The notes under the pieces are model-generated. The model searched no databases. It had not been told where the DNA came from and worked only from the letters and a program-made list of their open reading frames with translations. From Paracoccaceae bacterium (GTDB lineage Bacteria; Pseudomonadota; Alphaproteobacteria; Rhodobacterales; Rhodobacteraceae), in assembly GCA_009922885.1 (NCBI GenBank), contig RFUP01000032.1:1-12278 (forward strand): a stretch of 12,278 nt of DNA. The letters are read 5' to 3'. This document shows, one piece after another, positions 1 to 6,261 of this stretch. Made by a program: the position numbers and the translations under genes. Numbering within the stretch: the first letter of the stretch is position 1; each line of letters begins with the position of its first letter.

Positions 1-89
1 TCACGTCATGCGCCGGGAACGGCAAGGTATCTAATCCCGCCGGGCAGACAAGGGGTTTTTGTCGTTTTTGGGTCCTTCCCAGTCACTAT

Positions 90-713
90 CTACCAGAGCA
101 TCGGTTTTTCGATTTTCAAACCACCTTTGCCGATAACAGGGTTGGAAAATTGAGAATTTGAAAGGACCGACGGATTCGCGTGACGAACAAAGCTTGCGAT
201 TCTGCGATGTGCTTTGCCTGGGGACGTTTGATCCAACCACACTAGCCCCACGACCTTGTTTAGCTCCTCTCGCACTACCCTAAGTGGTTCTAGCAAGTCT
301 GTGTCCTGAGAAATCACTAGCGCAAGATCATAATGATTTCGAAAGCCATCGACCACAAGCCTTGTTGCGAGGTTCACGTCTGAGCCCTTTTCTTCAGTAT
401 CATGAACTTTCACAAAAACGGACGGATCGCTTACCAAAGGGCGGCTCTTCGTTTTAGGCAAGAAACGCCCTTTGTGAATGCTCAGTGTCGGAATTGTTCT
501 AAGGGTACGCAAATATGCTTGCTGACGCGTTGGAGCATCTGGATCGCCGGATTTTGGGCTAACATCCGCAGTGAAGTAGTGGATGGCCAAAATTTCATCA
601 TCTTGTGCTAATAACGCCTCAGACAGCTTCGAGACATCAAGCCACTTGTGTGGTGTTCCTTTCAATGCACGATAGTACAGATTGAAACCGTCGATATATA
701 CGCAAACTCTCAT
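90..713 (-). CDS. NYN domain protein (PIN-like, LabA/DUF88 family), putative ribonuclease
   Basis: The 207-residue protein has the acidic pattern of the NYN/DUF88 branch of PIN-like nucleases. It begins VYIDGFNLYY with Asp8 and Asn11, then has KGSDVNLA around residues 109-116 (Lys109, Asp112) and ends the core with SQDTD (Asp137, Asp139). Family knowledge says such residues bind a metal ion and can support RNA cleavage; the substrate here is unknown. The ATG at 713 is preferred over an upstream alternative because a GGCGAG-like ribosome binding site lies about 6 bases before it and the family motif starts almost at once. The gene follows dnaA on the same strand, separated by a strong hairpin. 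Its base composition (about half GC by eye) is lower than that of dnaA and the genes beyond, so it may have been acquired later. No signal peptide or membrane segment is visible. The family call is firm; the biochemical role is inferred. Confidence 0.85.
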   Translation of the reverse strand: MRVCVYIDGFNLYYRALKGTPHKWLDVSKLSEALLAQDDEILAIHYFTADVSPKSGDPDAPTRQQAYLRTLRTIPTLSIHKGRFLPKTKSRPLVSDPSVFVKVHDTEEKGSDVNLATRLVVDGFRNHYDLALVISQDTDLLEPLRVVREELNKVVGLVWLDQTSPGKAHRRIASFVRHANPSVLSNSQFSNPVIGKGGLKIEKPMLW

Positions 714-765
714 AGGGTACTCGCCTTTGCATTGACCCACTAAATGCAGAGTTCGCTAAAACAGC

Positions 766-800
766 AAGGGCCGAAAGGGTTTTCACCCTTATCGGCCCTT
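766..800. terminator. Strong hairpin between dnaA and the NYN gene, probable terminator
   Basis: The arms AAGGGCCG (766-773) and CGGCCCTT (793-800) pair perfectly, and the pairing continues through AAAGGGT and ACCCTT to a TTTC loop. This gives about 14 base pairs with one bulged A. On the minus strand the hairpin is followed by TGCTGTTTT, a weak T-rich tail. It would therefore end dnaA transcription about 155 bases after the stop codon and isolate the NYN gene. The rest of 741-955 holds no credible gene. Confidence 0.55.
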
Positions 801-955
801 GAACTGACAGATTAATCCGCCAGCCGGTATGGACCAAATATGGCTGTACTCTTCTTAAAGTCAAGCACCTCTTGACACAGATACAACAAAATGACTCACA
901 GATTCGATATTCCGCATTCAAACTTCGAAATGCCACTATATTTTGTGAACACAAA

Positions 956-2332
956 TTAGTCTTCGAGCGCGCGGCGCAGGAGTTGGAGGTCTTCCGCGAT
1001 CTGACCGTCGGAGACTTTGAGCTCTTCAATGCGGCGGACGCCATGCATGACGGTGGTGTGATCCCGGCCACCAAAGCGACGGCCGATTTCCGGCAGGCTG
1101 CGCGAGGTGAGTTGCTTGCAGAGATACATCGCCACCTGACGCGGGCGGGCGTAGGTGCGCAGACGCTTCGGTCCGATCATGTCGGAGAGGCGGATGTTGT
1201 AGTGCTCGGCAACGCGGCGCTGGATTTCCTCGACGGTGATCTTGCGTTCGGAGGCGCGAAGGATGTCTGCGAGGCAGTCCTGCGTGAGTTCCATGGTGAT
1301 TTCGCGGCCCACGAGGGAAGCGAAGGCGAAGAGGCGGGTCAGTGCGCCTTCGAGGACACGGACGTTGGTGGAGATGCGATGCGCGAGGAATTCAAGGATG
1401 CCATCGGCGATCACGAGGCCCGGATACTGGGCGCGGTAGAGTTCTACCTTGTTCTGGAGGATGCCGAGGCGAAGCTCGTAATCGGTGGGGTGAAGATCGA
1501 CGACGAGGCCGCATTGGAGGCGCGACTTGATGCGTTCTTCGAGATCCTTGATTTCACCGGGGGCGCGATCAGCGGAAATGATGATCTGCTTGTTCTGGTC
1601 CACGAGCGCGTTGAAGGTGTGGAAGAATTCTTCCTGCGTGGAATCCTTGCCAGCGATAAACTGGACGTCATCGACCATCAGCACGTCAACCGAGCGGAAA
1701 ATCTGTTTGAAGTCGATCATGCGGCGTTCGCGGAGCGCCTGCACGAAGCGATACATGAACTGTTCGGCGGAAAGATAGACGACGTTCAGATCCGGGCGGC
1801 GGGCGCGTAGTTCGTGGGCGATGGCGTGCATGAGGTGGGTTTTGCCCAAGCCGACGCCACCATAGAGGAAAAGCGGATTGAAGGTGACGGGGCCGCCTTC
1901 GGCGACGCGGCGTGCGGCGGCGTGGGCCAATTCGTTCGGCTTGCCGACGACAAACGTGTCGAAGGTGAAGCGGGTATCGAGGGGCGCGCCGGGCAGATCG
2001 TCATCGGATGCGCGGGCGGCGGCAACAGGCTGCACGGCAGCGCGGCGCGTAGGCGCAGCGGCGGGGCGGGAATCAGCATTGGCGGGGGCAGTCTGGCCAA
2101 CTTGGAACTGAACGCGGCGCACGGGTTCACCAGCGCGGGACAGTTCGTGCAGAATCAGATCACCGAAATTCTGCGAGACATAGTTGCCCAAAAAGACAGT
2201 AGGCACGCTGAAGGTCGCAACGCCTTCAGAAATGTTGGCAAAGCGCAGCGGTTCGATCCAGCTTTGGAAGTTGTGTTTGCCGACGGTCTTGAGAAGATTC
2301 TCCCGTAGCTTTCCCCACTGTTCTTGCGTCAT
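956..2332 (-). CDS. dnaA: Chromosomal replication initiator protein DnaA
   Basis: The 458-residue protein is a complete DnaA, which binds DnaA boxes at oriC, oligomerises with ATP, opens the duplex and helps load the helicase. The N-terminal domain (about 1-75) begins TQEQWGKLRENL and is followed by an Ala/Pro-rich linker (about 80-115). The AAA+ domain has Walker A GGVGLGKT (158-165), Walker B LMVDD (218-222) and the TNVRVLEGAL segment near 322-331 that carries sensor II. The C-terminal DNA-binding domain carries the family signature GRDHTTVMHG (422-431). The ATG at 2332 is chosen because GGGGAA sits about 5 bases before it and the protein then starts at the usual family position. The gene lies downstream of rpsT on the same strand, with a 490-base gap and a terminator between, so it probably has its own promoter. 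The usual downstream partner dnaN is not seen in the 955 bases that follow. No damage is visible. Confidence 0.98.
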   Translation of the reverse strand: MTQEQWGKLRENLLKTVGKHNFQSWIEPLRFANISEGVATFSVPTVFLGNYVSQNFGDLILHELSRAGEPVRRVQFQVGQTAPANADSRPAAAPTRRAAVQPVAAARASDDDLPGAPLDTRFTFDTFVVGKPNELAHAAARRVAEGGPVTFNPLFLYGGVGLGKTHLMHAIAHELRARRPDLNVVYLSAEQFMYRFVQALRERRMIDFKQIFRSVDVLMVDDVQFIAGKDSTQEEFFHTFNALVDQNKQIIISADRAPGEIKDLEERIKSRLQCGLVVDLHPTDYELRLGILQNKVELYRAQYPGLVIADGILEFLAHRISTNVRVLEGALTRLFAFASLVGREITMELTQDCLADILRASERKITVEEIQRRVAEHYNIRLSDMIGPKRLRTYARPRQVAMYLCKQLTSRSLPEIGRRFGGRDHTTVMHGVRRIEELKVSDGQIAEDLQLLRRALED

Positions 2333-2734
2333 TTTTCCCCGTTCCGTCTTTCTTCGCAGTCCCAAACTTCACTCACACAAAGGGAACACAGCTTCCGGTG
2401 CTGCGAGGGCCCATCCCCACAGCGGAAAACCCGCGATCCTAATCTTACATGCTCGGTATCTTCGGCCTGCGCCGCCTCTTGATCGGGCAGCAGTTTTTAT
2501 TCAGGCCTCGCGAATACCGCGCAGGTCTTGGGTGTGACGACAGCCACAAAAATAACAGACCGGGCCGGACATTTCCGACACCAGGGAGACGACGCGATTG
2601 CCGATCTGATCATTTTCCCCAAGGCGAGGTGACTCGCAGGAGGAAATTAGCAATCCGGAGAGAGACCCCGCAACCGAACTATGCGCTTGACTCGCAGTCG
2701 GACTGAAAAGAATCTCCCCTGCCATATTAAGCCA
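2333..2734 (-). promoter_or_regulatory. dnaA upstream region with GANTC sites and a TGACTCGCAG direct repeat
   Basis: This gene-free stretch must hold the dnaA promoter and 5' leader, because the rpsT terminator lies just upstream. Three GANTC sites, the CcrM methylation target in many alphaproteobacteria, fall within 85 bases at 2631, 2689 and 2710. Two of them sit inside identical 10-base copies of TGACTCGCAG (2630-2639 and 2688-2697). I cannot place -35 and -10 boxes with confidence. Only one poor DnaA-box-like word (TTATTCAGG, 2497-2505) is visible, so there is no case for calling this the replication origin. The short open frames in the region look like nothing conserved. Confidence 0.4.
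2630..2697. repeat. Pair of 10-bp direct repeats (TGACTCGCAG), 58 bp apart
   Basis: The two copies at 2630-2639 and 2688-2697 are identical and in the same orientation. Each contains a GACTC methylation-type site. They lie in the dnaA upstream region, about 300-360 bases before the dnaA start. They could be a binding site for a regulator or simply chance similarity in a GC-rich stretch. Confidence 0.4.
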
Positions 2735-2774
2735 CTGAAAATAAAGAAACGGCGCCATGAACTTCCATGGCGCC
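2735..2774 (-). terminator. Rho-independent terminator of rpsT
   Basis: GGCGCCATG (2751-2759) and CATGGCGCC (2766-2774) form a perfect 9-base-pair stem with a 6-base loop. On the minus strand the stem is followed by GTTTCTTTATTTT, a T-rich tail. It lies about 50 bases after the rpsT stop codon. A smaller inverted repeat (GGTTA/TAACC, 2791-2807) sits between the stop codon and the terminator and may extend the 3' structure. Confidence 0.85.
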
Positions 2775-2821
2775 TCAACTAATCTGATTTGGTTAACAAT
2801 GCTAACCGAAGGGAGAGCTTA

Positions 2822-3085
2822 TCAGCCCAGCGACTTCACGCGCGACGAGAGGCGCGACATTTTACGCGAGGCGGTGTTCTTGTGCATCACGCCCTTGGTG
2901 ACACCGCGCATCAATTCCGGCTGAGCAGCACGCAGAGCGGCTTCAGCAGCGGCCTTGTCGCCCGATGCGATCGCTTCTTCGACTTTACGCAGGTAGGTGC
3001 GGATGCGCGAACGGCGTGCCTTGTTAACGGCGAAGCGCTTTTCGGACTGACGGGCGCGTTTTGCGGACTGAGTCGTATTTGCCAT
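2822..3085 (-). CDS. rpsT: 30S ribosomal protein S20
   Basis: The 87-residue, very basic protein starts MANTTQSAKRARQSEKR and ends with the S20 pattern GVMHKNTASRKMSRLSSRVKSL. It binds 16S rRNA in the small ribosomal subunit. Its length and both ends match the family, so it is intact. AAGGATC precedes the ATG at 3085 by about 8 bases. A TATAAC -10-like box about 30 bases upstream and a strong terminator downstream suggest a single-gene transcription unit. Location just upstream of dnaA on the same strand agrees with the gene order I know from Rhodobacterales. Confidence 0.97.
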   Translation of the reverse strand: MANTTQSAKRARQSEKRFAVNKARRSRIRTYLRKVEEAIASGDKAAAEAALRAAQPELMRGVTKGVMHKNTASRKMSRLSSRVKSLG

Positions 3086-3114
3086 GGTGATGATCCTTTT
3101 AGTCGGGTCTATGC

Positions 3115-3120
3115 GTTATA
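3115..3120 (-). promoter_or_regulatory. Candidate rpsT promoter -10 box
   Basis: On the minus strand this reads TATAAC, five of six matches to the sigma-70 -10 consensus, and lies about 30 bases before the rpsT start codon. The -35 region is weak (CTTCCT-like), so only the -10 element is proposed. The position fits a short leader containing the AAGGATC ribosome binding site. Confidence 0.4.
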
Positions 3121-3225
3121 AATGCTTACGCGCGAGGAAGCCCCGACCCCGGGTTCATTACCGGGCGAATCTGGCCAAAGCGGGCCTCACACGCATGTCT
3201 GGCGGCGCGTCTACGGTAAAACGCC

Positions 3226-3261
3226 GGAAAAGGAAAGCGGGAATCGCACCCGCTTCCCTCG
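3226..3261 (-). terminator. Terminator of the enoyl-CoA hydratase gene
   Basis: On the minus strand GGAAGCGGG and CCCGCTTTCC pair with one bulged T around a 7-base loop, and the stem is followed by TTTT. It begins about 10 bases after the hydratase stop codon and lies ahead of the rpsT promoter region, so it separates the two transcription units. Confidence 0.65.
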
Positions 3262-3270
3262 GGATTTCGA

Positions 3271-3852
3271 TCAGCGGTCGCGGAATTGCGGGCTGCGCTT
3301 TTCGGTGAAGGCGGCCATGCCTTCTTTCTGGTCTTCGGTGGCGAAGAGCGAATGGAACACGCGGCGTTCGAAGAGAAGGCCTTCGCGCAGCGTGGTGCCA
3401 ATGAAGCGCGTAAGGCGTTGGGTGCCACCAATGCCGGCCATAACGCCGATGTTGATCTCGGGCTGACCGAATTTGGCGTTATCGGCCGCGATGATGAAAT
3501 CGCATTGCATTGCCAATTCACACCCGCCGCCCAGCGCGTATCCTGCCACAGCGGCAATCACGGGCTTGCGGACACGGCTCATGGCTTCGGTTTCAGGCGA
3601 GAAGAGGTCTTCGAAATAGACGTCCGTGAAGGATTTCTCGCTCATCATCTTGATGTCGGCGCCAGCAGCGAAGGCTTTCTCGCTGCCGGTCAGAACGATG
3701 CAGCGCACCTTCTCGTTATTCTGGGCGGCCGTGAAAGCCTCGGCCAGTTCGCTCATCACTTGGGCGTTCAGCGCGTTGAGAGCTTCGGGGCGGTTCAACC
3801 GGATCAGTGCGACGTAGTCTTCCACTTCGACGATGATCGTCTCATAGGCCAT
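3271..3852 (-). pseudogene. Enoyl-CoA hydratase (crotonase family) with internal in-frame deletion
   Basis: The 193-residue product reads as a short-chain enoyl-CoA hydratase, the beta-oxidation enzyme that adds water to trans-2-enoyl-CoA. It starts MAYETIIVEVED, and the oxyanion-hole segments (AAGADIKM near 62-69; GYALGGG 104-110) and both catalytic glutamates (Glu112 in GGGCE, Glu132 in FGQPE) are present. After TRFIG (148-152) it jumps directly to TTLREGLLFERRVFHS, which in full-length relatives follows roughly 65 residues later. 193 plus 65 gives the usual 258. The lost block would hold the GRFMDAEEAE-type segment and the helix leading into the trimerisation region, so a normal fold is unlikely. 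The join is at about 3396/3397. A good GAAGG ribosome binding site precedes the ATG at 3852, and a terminator follows the stop. The family is certain; whether the deletion is real or an assembly error is open, so the pseudogene label is provisional. Confidence 0.8.
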
Positions 3853-3925
3853 AACAGGTGCCTTCTTTTGGTTTTGGTCGAGGACTGATTACCTGATTAG
3901 GGGAGGCGATCAAGTCTTGACAGGT

Positions 3926-4777
3926 TCAGCGTTGGCAGTGCGGGCAGTAGAAGGTGGAGCGGCCCGACTGCACGATACGGGCGATTTCCGCAGTGCAACC
4001 GGGGGCGCGGCAGGGTTCGCCTTCGCGGCCATAGACTTCAAAAGAATGCTGAAAATAGCCGAGTTCGCCATCGGCCTGACGGTAATCCTTCAGCGATGAA
4101 CCGCCAGCTTCGATCGCTTCGGAGAGCACATCGCGAATGATCGGAACAAGGGCGCGGGCCTTTGCCGCAGGCACGTTTTGCGCAAGACGGCGCGGCGAAA
4201 GGCGGGCGCGGAAGAGGGATTCGCAGACGTAGATATTGCCCAAGCCCGCCACGAGATGCTGATCGAGGAGCGCCGCCTTGATCGGGGATTTGCGGGATTT
4301 CAGGGCTTCCGCGAAGTAATCCTCGTTGAAGCTGTTGCCGAAGGGTTCGGGGCCGATTTGCGCCAAAAGCGGGTGGTTTTCGGCGGTGGCGGTATCGAGA
4401 AGGTCCATCGCGCCGAAGCGGCGGGGATCGTTGAAGGTGATGCGCGCGCCCTGATCCATGTGGAAGACCACGTGATCGTGCTTTTGCGGGGCTTGGTGTT
4501 CGTGGGTGTAGGTGCCGATCTGCACGCCAGAAATCAGGATGCGGCCCGACATCCCGAGGTGGATCAGCAGGGTTTTCCCGCTGTCGAGATCCGCGAGGAT
4601 GTATTTCGAGCGTCGGCGCAGCGAGAGCACGCGCTTTCCAGTCAGCCGCGCGGCCATGTCCGGCGGGAAGGGCCACCGCAGATCGGGGCGGTTGATATCA
4701 GCCTGCACGATGGTCTGGCCGACCATCGCAGGCTCCATCCCCCGGCGGACTGTTTCTACTTCTGGAAGTTCCGGCAT
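3926..4777 (-). CDS. mutM: Formamidopyrimidine-DNA glycosylase MutM/Fpg
   Basis: The 283-residue protein removes 8-oxoguanine and formamidopyrimidines from DNA and nicks the abasic site in base-excision repair. The mature N terminus is PELPEVETVRRG, supplying the catalytic Pro2 and Glu3, and Lys58 in RRRSKYIL is the conserved beta-strand lysine. GLGNIYVCESLF marks the helix-two-turn-helix region. The C-terminal zinc finger has Cys256, Cys261, Cys278 and Cys281 with the DNA-contacting Arg273 between them. Length and all motifs are complete. The start codon directly follows the stop codon of the upstream membrane protein gene (TAAATG), so translation is probably coupled and the two genes share a transcript. 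The 73 bases between its stop and the hydratase start contain no convincing terminator, so read-through is possible. Confidence 0.97.
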   Translation of the reverse strand: MPELPEVETVRRGMEPAMVGQTIVQADINRPDLRWPFPPDMAARLTGKRVLSLRRRSKYILADLDSGKTLLIHLGMSGRILISGVQIGTYTHEHQAPQKHDHVVFHMDQGARITFNDPRRFGAMDLLDTATAENHPLLAQIGPEPFGNSFNEDYFAEALKSRKSPIKAALLDQHLVAGLGNIYVCESLFRARLSPRRLAQNVPAAKARALVPIIRDVLSEAIEAGGSSLKDYRQADGELGYFQHSFEVYGREGEPCRAPGCTAEIARIVQSGRSTFYCPHCQR

Positions 4778-5419
4778 TTACCCGTGTGCATATTGTTTGA
4801 GGTTCTTCTCGGCACTGTCGAGCAAGGCGCTCATGCTCACAAGGTATTTCGGCACCCGGATTTTGGAACCATCCTCAAGGGTAAATTTGTAGAGATAGTG
4901 ATTGTCATCCGTCACCTGCACGAGCTTTTTGAAATCGACGCGGCGGGTGCGGTAGAGGCGATCCCGCACATCGAAGCCAGTGGCATCGAGTTTCAGCTCA
5001 AAGGTGGTGAGATAGAGGGCTTCGGACAGAGCCAGCAGGAAGCAGGCGGTGGTGAGGATTGCGCCGGAGCCAGCGAAGGCCACTTCGGGGCCCATCTGGT
5101 AGGTGAAATAGGCCATCAAGGCGAAGCCAGCATAGGGCAGCGCGACCAACCCGGCGGTGGGTTTCAGCACTTGGCCATTCACCGTGGAGCGCGGGCTTTT
5201 GCCGGAGCCGAGAGACGCGATTGCGTAGATCGGCAGCGGCGCGGAGGGTTGCATCGCGCCCATAACGGAGCGTTGCGGGCGGAAACCGCTGCGGGATTTC
5301 GGCGAAAGCAAGCGCTTGCCCCATTGCACGACCATATAGAGCGCCCAGAAGCCCAAGAGGATTTCGATCCAGCTGTGCGGGGCGAAAAGAAGGTAACCAA
5401 TGAGACCATCAATGAACAT
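4778..5419 (-). CDS. Membrane protein of unknown function upstream of mutM
   Basis: I do not recognise a named family. The 213-residue protein has about three hydrophobic segments: residues 18-33 (IEILLGFWALYMVV), 88-107 (TAGLVALPYAGFALMAYF) and 112-132. Between the first and second lies a basic, Pro/Ser-rich loop (about 35-82). The C-terminal 75 residues are soluble and strand-rich, with FELKLDATGFDVRDRLYRTRR and a run of short hydrophobic/charged strands ending in a helix. That pattern resembles the bacterial PH-like domains that follow membrane anchors, but this is inference from pattern only. The ATG at 5419 is chosen because CAGGAA lies about 7 bases upstream and the hydrophobic N-terminal region then begins properly. 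The gene ends immediately before the mutM start, pointing to one operon, and is divergent from ubiE. Confidence 0.75.
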   Translation of the reverse strand: MFIDGLIGYLLFAPHSWIEILLGFWALYMVVQWGKRLLSPKSRSGFRPQRSVMGAMQPSAPLPIYAIASLGSGKSPRSTVNGQVLKPTAGLVALPYAGFALMAYFTYQMGPEVAFAGSGAILTTACFLLALSEALYLTTFELKLDATGFDVRDRLYRTRRVDFKKLVQVTDDNHYLYKFTLEDGSKIRVPKYLVSMSALLDSAEKNLKQYAHG

Positions 5420-5446
5420 TGCGCGTTCCTGCGGCAGAAAGGGTGT

Positions 5447-5473
5447 TTGTGTCTTTCCGCTCAGCACTATAAC
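5447..5473. promoter_or_regulatory. Candidate divergent promoter between the mutM operon and ubiE
   Basis: On the plus strand TATAAC (5468-5473) lies 35 bases before the ubiE ATG, with TTGTGT (5447-5452) 15 bases upstream as a weak -35. On the minus strand the overlapping word TATAGT (5466-5471) could be the -10 box of the membrane protein-mutM operon. The intergenic gap is only 88 bases, so the two promoters must be close or overlapping. Spacing and the -35 match are not ideal. Confidence 0.35.
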
Positions 5474-5507
5474 TCGAAGAGGACGAAATTAGGGCTTGGC
5501 CAAGGCA

Positions 5508-6260
5508 ATGAGCAACCAGAACGAAAATACCACGCACTTCGGCTTTACGGACATTCCGGAATCGGAAAAGGCGGGCCGGGTGCAGGGCGTGTTCGGGTCG
5601 GTCGCCTCGAAATACGACATCATGAACGATGTGATGAGCGTGGGTATCCACCGCGTCTGGAAAGATGCGATGATGGATTGGCTGGCTCCGCGCCCCGGCA
5701 CGAAACTTCTGGATGTGGCGGGCGGCACGGGGGATGTCTCGTTCCGCTATCTGGCGCGGGCGGGCCACGCCCATGCGACGGTGCTCGATCTGACCGAACC
5801 GATGCTCGTGGAAGGGCGCAAGCGCGCAGAAGCTTCAGCGCTGGCCGATAGCCTCGATTGGGTGGTGGGCGACGCGATGGCGCTGCCCTTCGCGGCCAAC
5901 ACCTTCGACGTTTACACGATTTCCTTCGGCATCCGGAACGTGACGCGCCCGCAGGAAGCGCTGAACGAAGCCTACCGCGTGCTGAAACCGGGCGGGCGGC
6001 TGATGGTGCTGGAATTCAGCCAGATCCCCAACGCGATGATGCAGAAGGCCTATGACCTTTACTCGTTCAACATCATCCCCCGCATGGGGCAGTTGATCGC
6101 GAATGACCGTGACAGCTACCAGTATCTGGTGGAATCGATCCGCAAATTCCCCGATCAAGACACCTTCCTTGGCATGGTCAGGAAGGCAGGTTTCGAGCAG
6201 GCGAGCTACCGGAACCTGTCGATGGGCATTGCCTGCCTGCATTCGGGTTGGAAGATCTGA
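5508..6260 (+). CDS. ubiE: Ubiquinone C-methyltransferase UbiE
   Basis: The 250-residue protein is an S-adenosylmethionine-dependent C-methyltransferase of ubiquinone (or demethylmenaquinone) biosynthesis. It carries the UbiE/COQ5 signature YDIMNDVMSVGIHRVWK (36-52), the SAM-binding motif LDVAGGTGD (68-76), and the second signature RNVTRPQEALNEAYRVLKPG (143-162). The end IACLHSGWKI is typical of the family, so the protein is complete. An in-frame TTG at 5496 could add MAKA; the ATG at 5508 gives the usual length, but neither start has an ideally spaced ribosome binding site (AAGG is only 2 bases from the ATG, and GAGGA at 5479 is 12 bases from the TTG). ubiB follows after a single base, so the two are cotranscribed. 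The exact start is the main uncertainty. Confidence 0.96.
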   Translation: MSNQNENTTHFGFTDIPESEKAGRVQGVFGSVASKYDIMNDVMSVGIHRVWKDAMMDWLAPRPGTKLLDVAGGTGDVSFRYLARAGHAHATVLDLTEPMLVEGRKRAEASALADSLDWVVGDAMALPFAANTFDVYTISFGIRNVTRPQEALNEAYRVLKPGGRLMVLEFSQIPNAMMQKAYDLYSFNIIPRMGQLIANDRDSYQYLVESIRKFPDQDTFLGMVRKAGFEQASYRNLSMGIACLHSGWKI

Positions 6261-6261
6261 G

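Noticed and set aside
25..40. GGTATCTAATCC, identical to a conserved segment of 16S rRNA (complement strand)
   Set aside because: Only 12 bases match; the flanks are not ribosomal, so it is a chance match rather than an rRNA end.
872..955. TTGACA followed by a 22-codon plus-strand open frame starting at the ATG of ATGACTCACA
   Set aside because: No -10 box at proper spacing, no ribosome binding site and no recognisable product.
942..955. TTTGTG-AA-CACAAA palindrome touching the dnaA stop codon
   Set aside because: Six-base arms in an AT-rich spot; too short to claim as an operator, and it lies at the 3' end of a gene.
2333..2821. Replication origin (oriC) next to dnaA
   Set aside because: Only one 7-of-9 DnaA-box-like word is visible and there is no AT-rich unwinding stretch; proximity to dnaA alone is not enough.
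4178..5851. Long plus-strand open frame of about 557 codons opposite mutM and the membrane protein
   Set aside because: It is the antisense of clearly conserved genes in GC-rich DNA, with no family pattern of its own.
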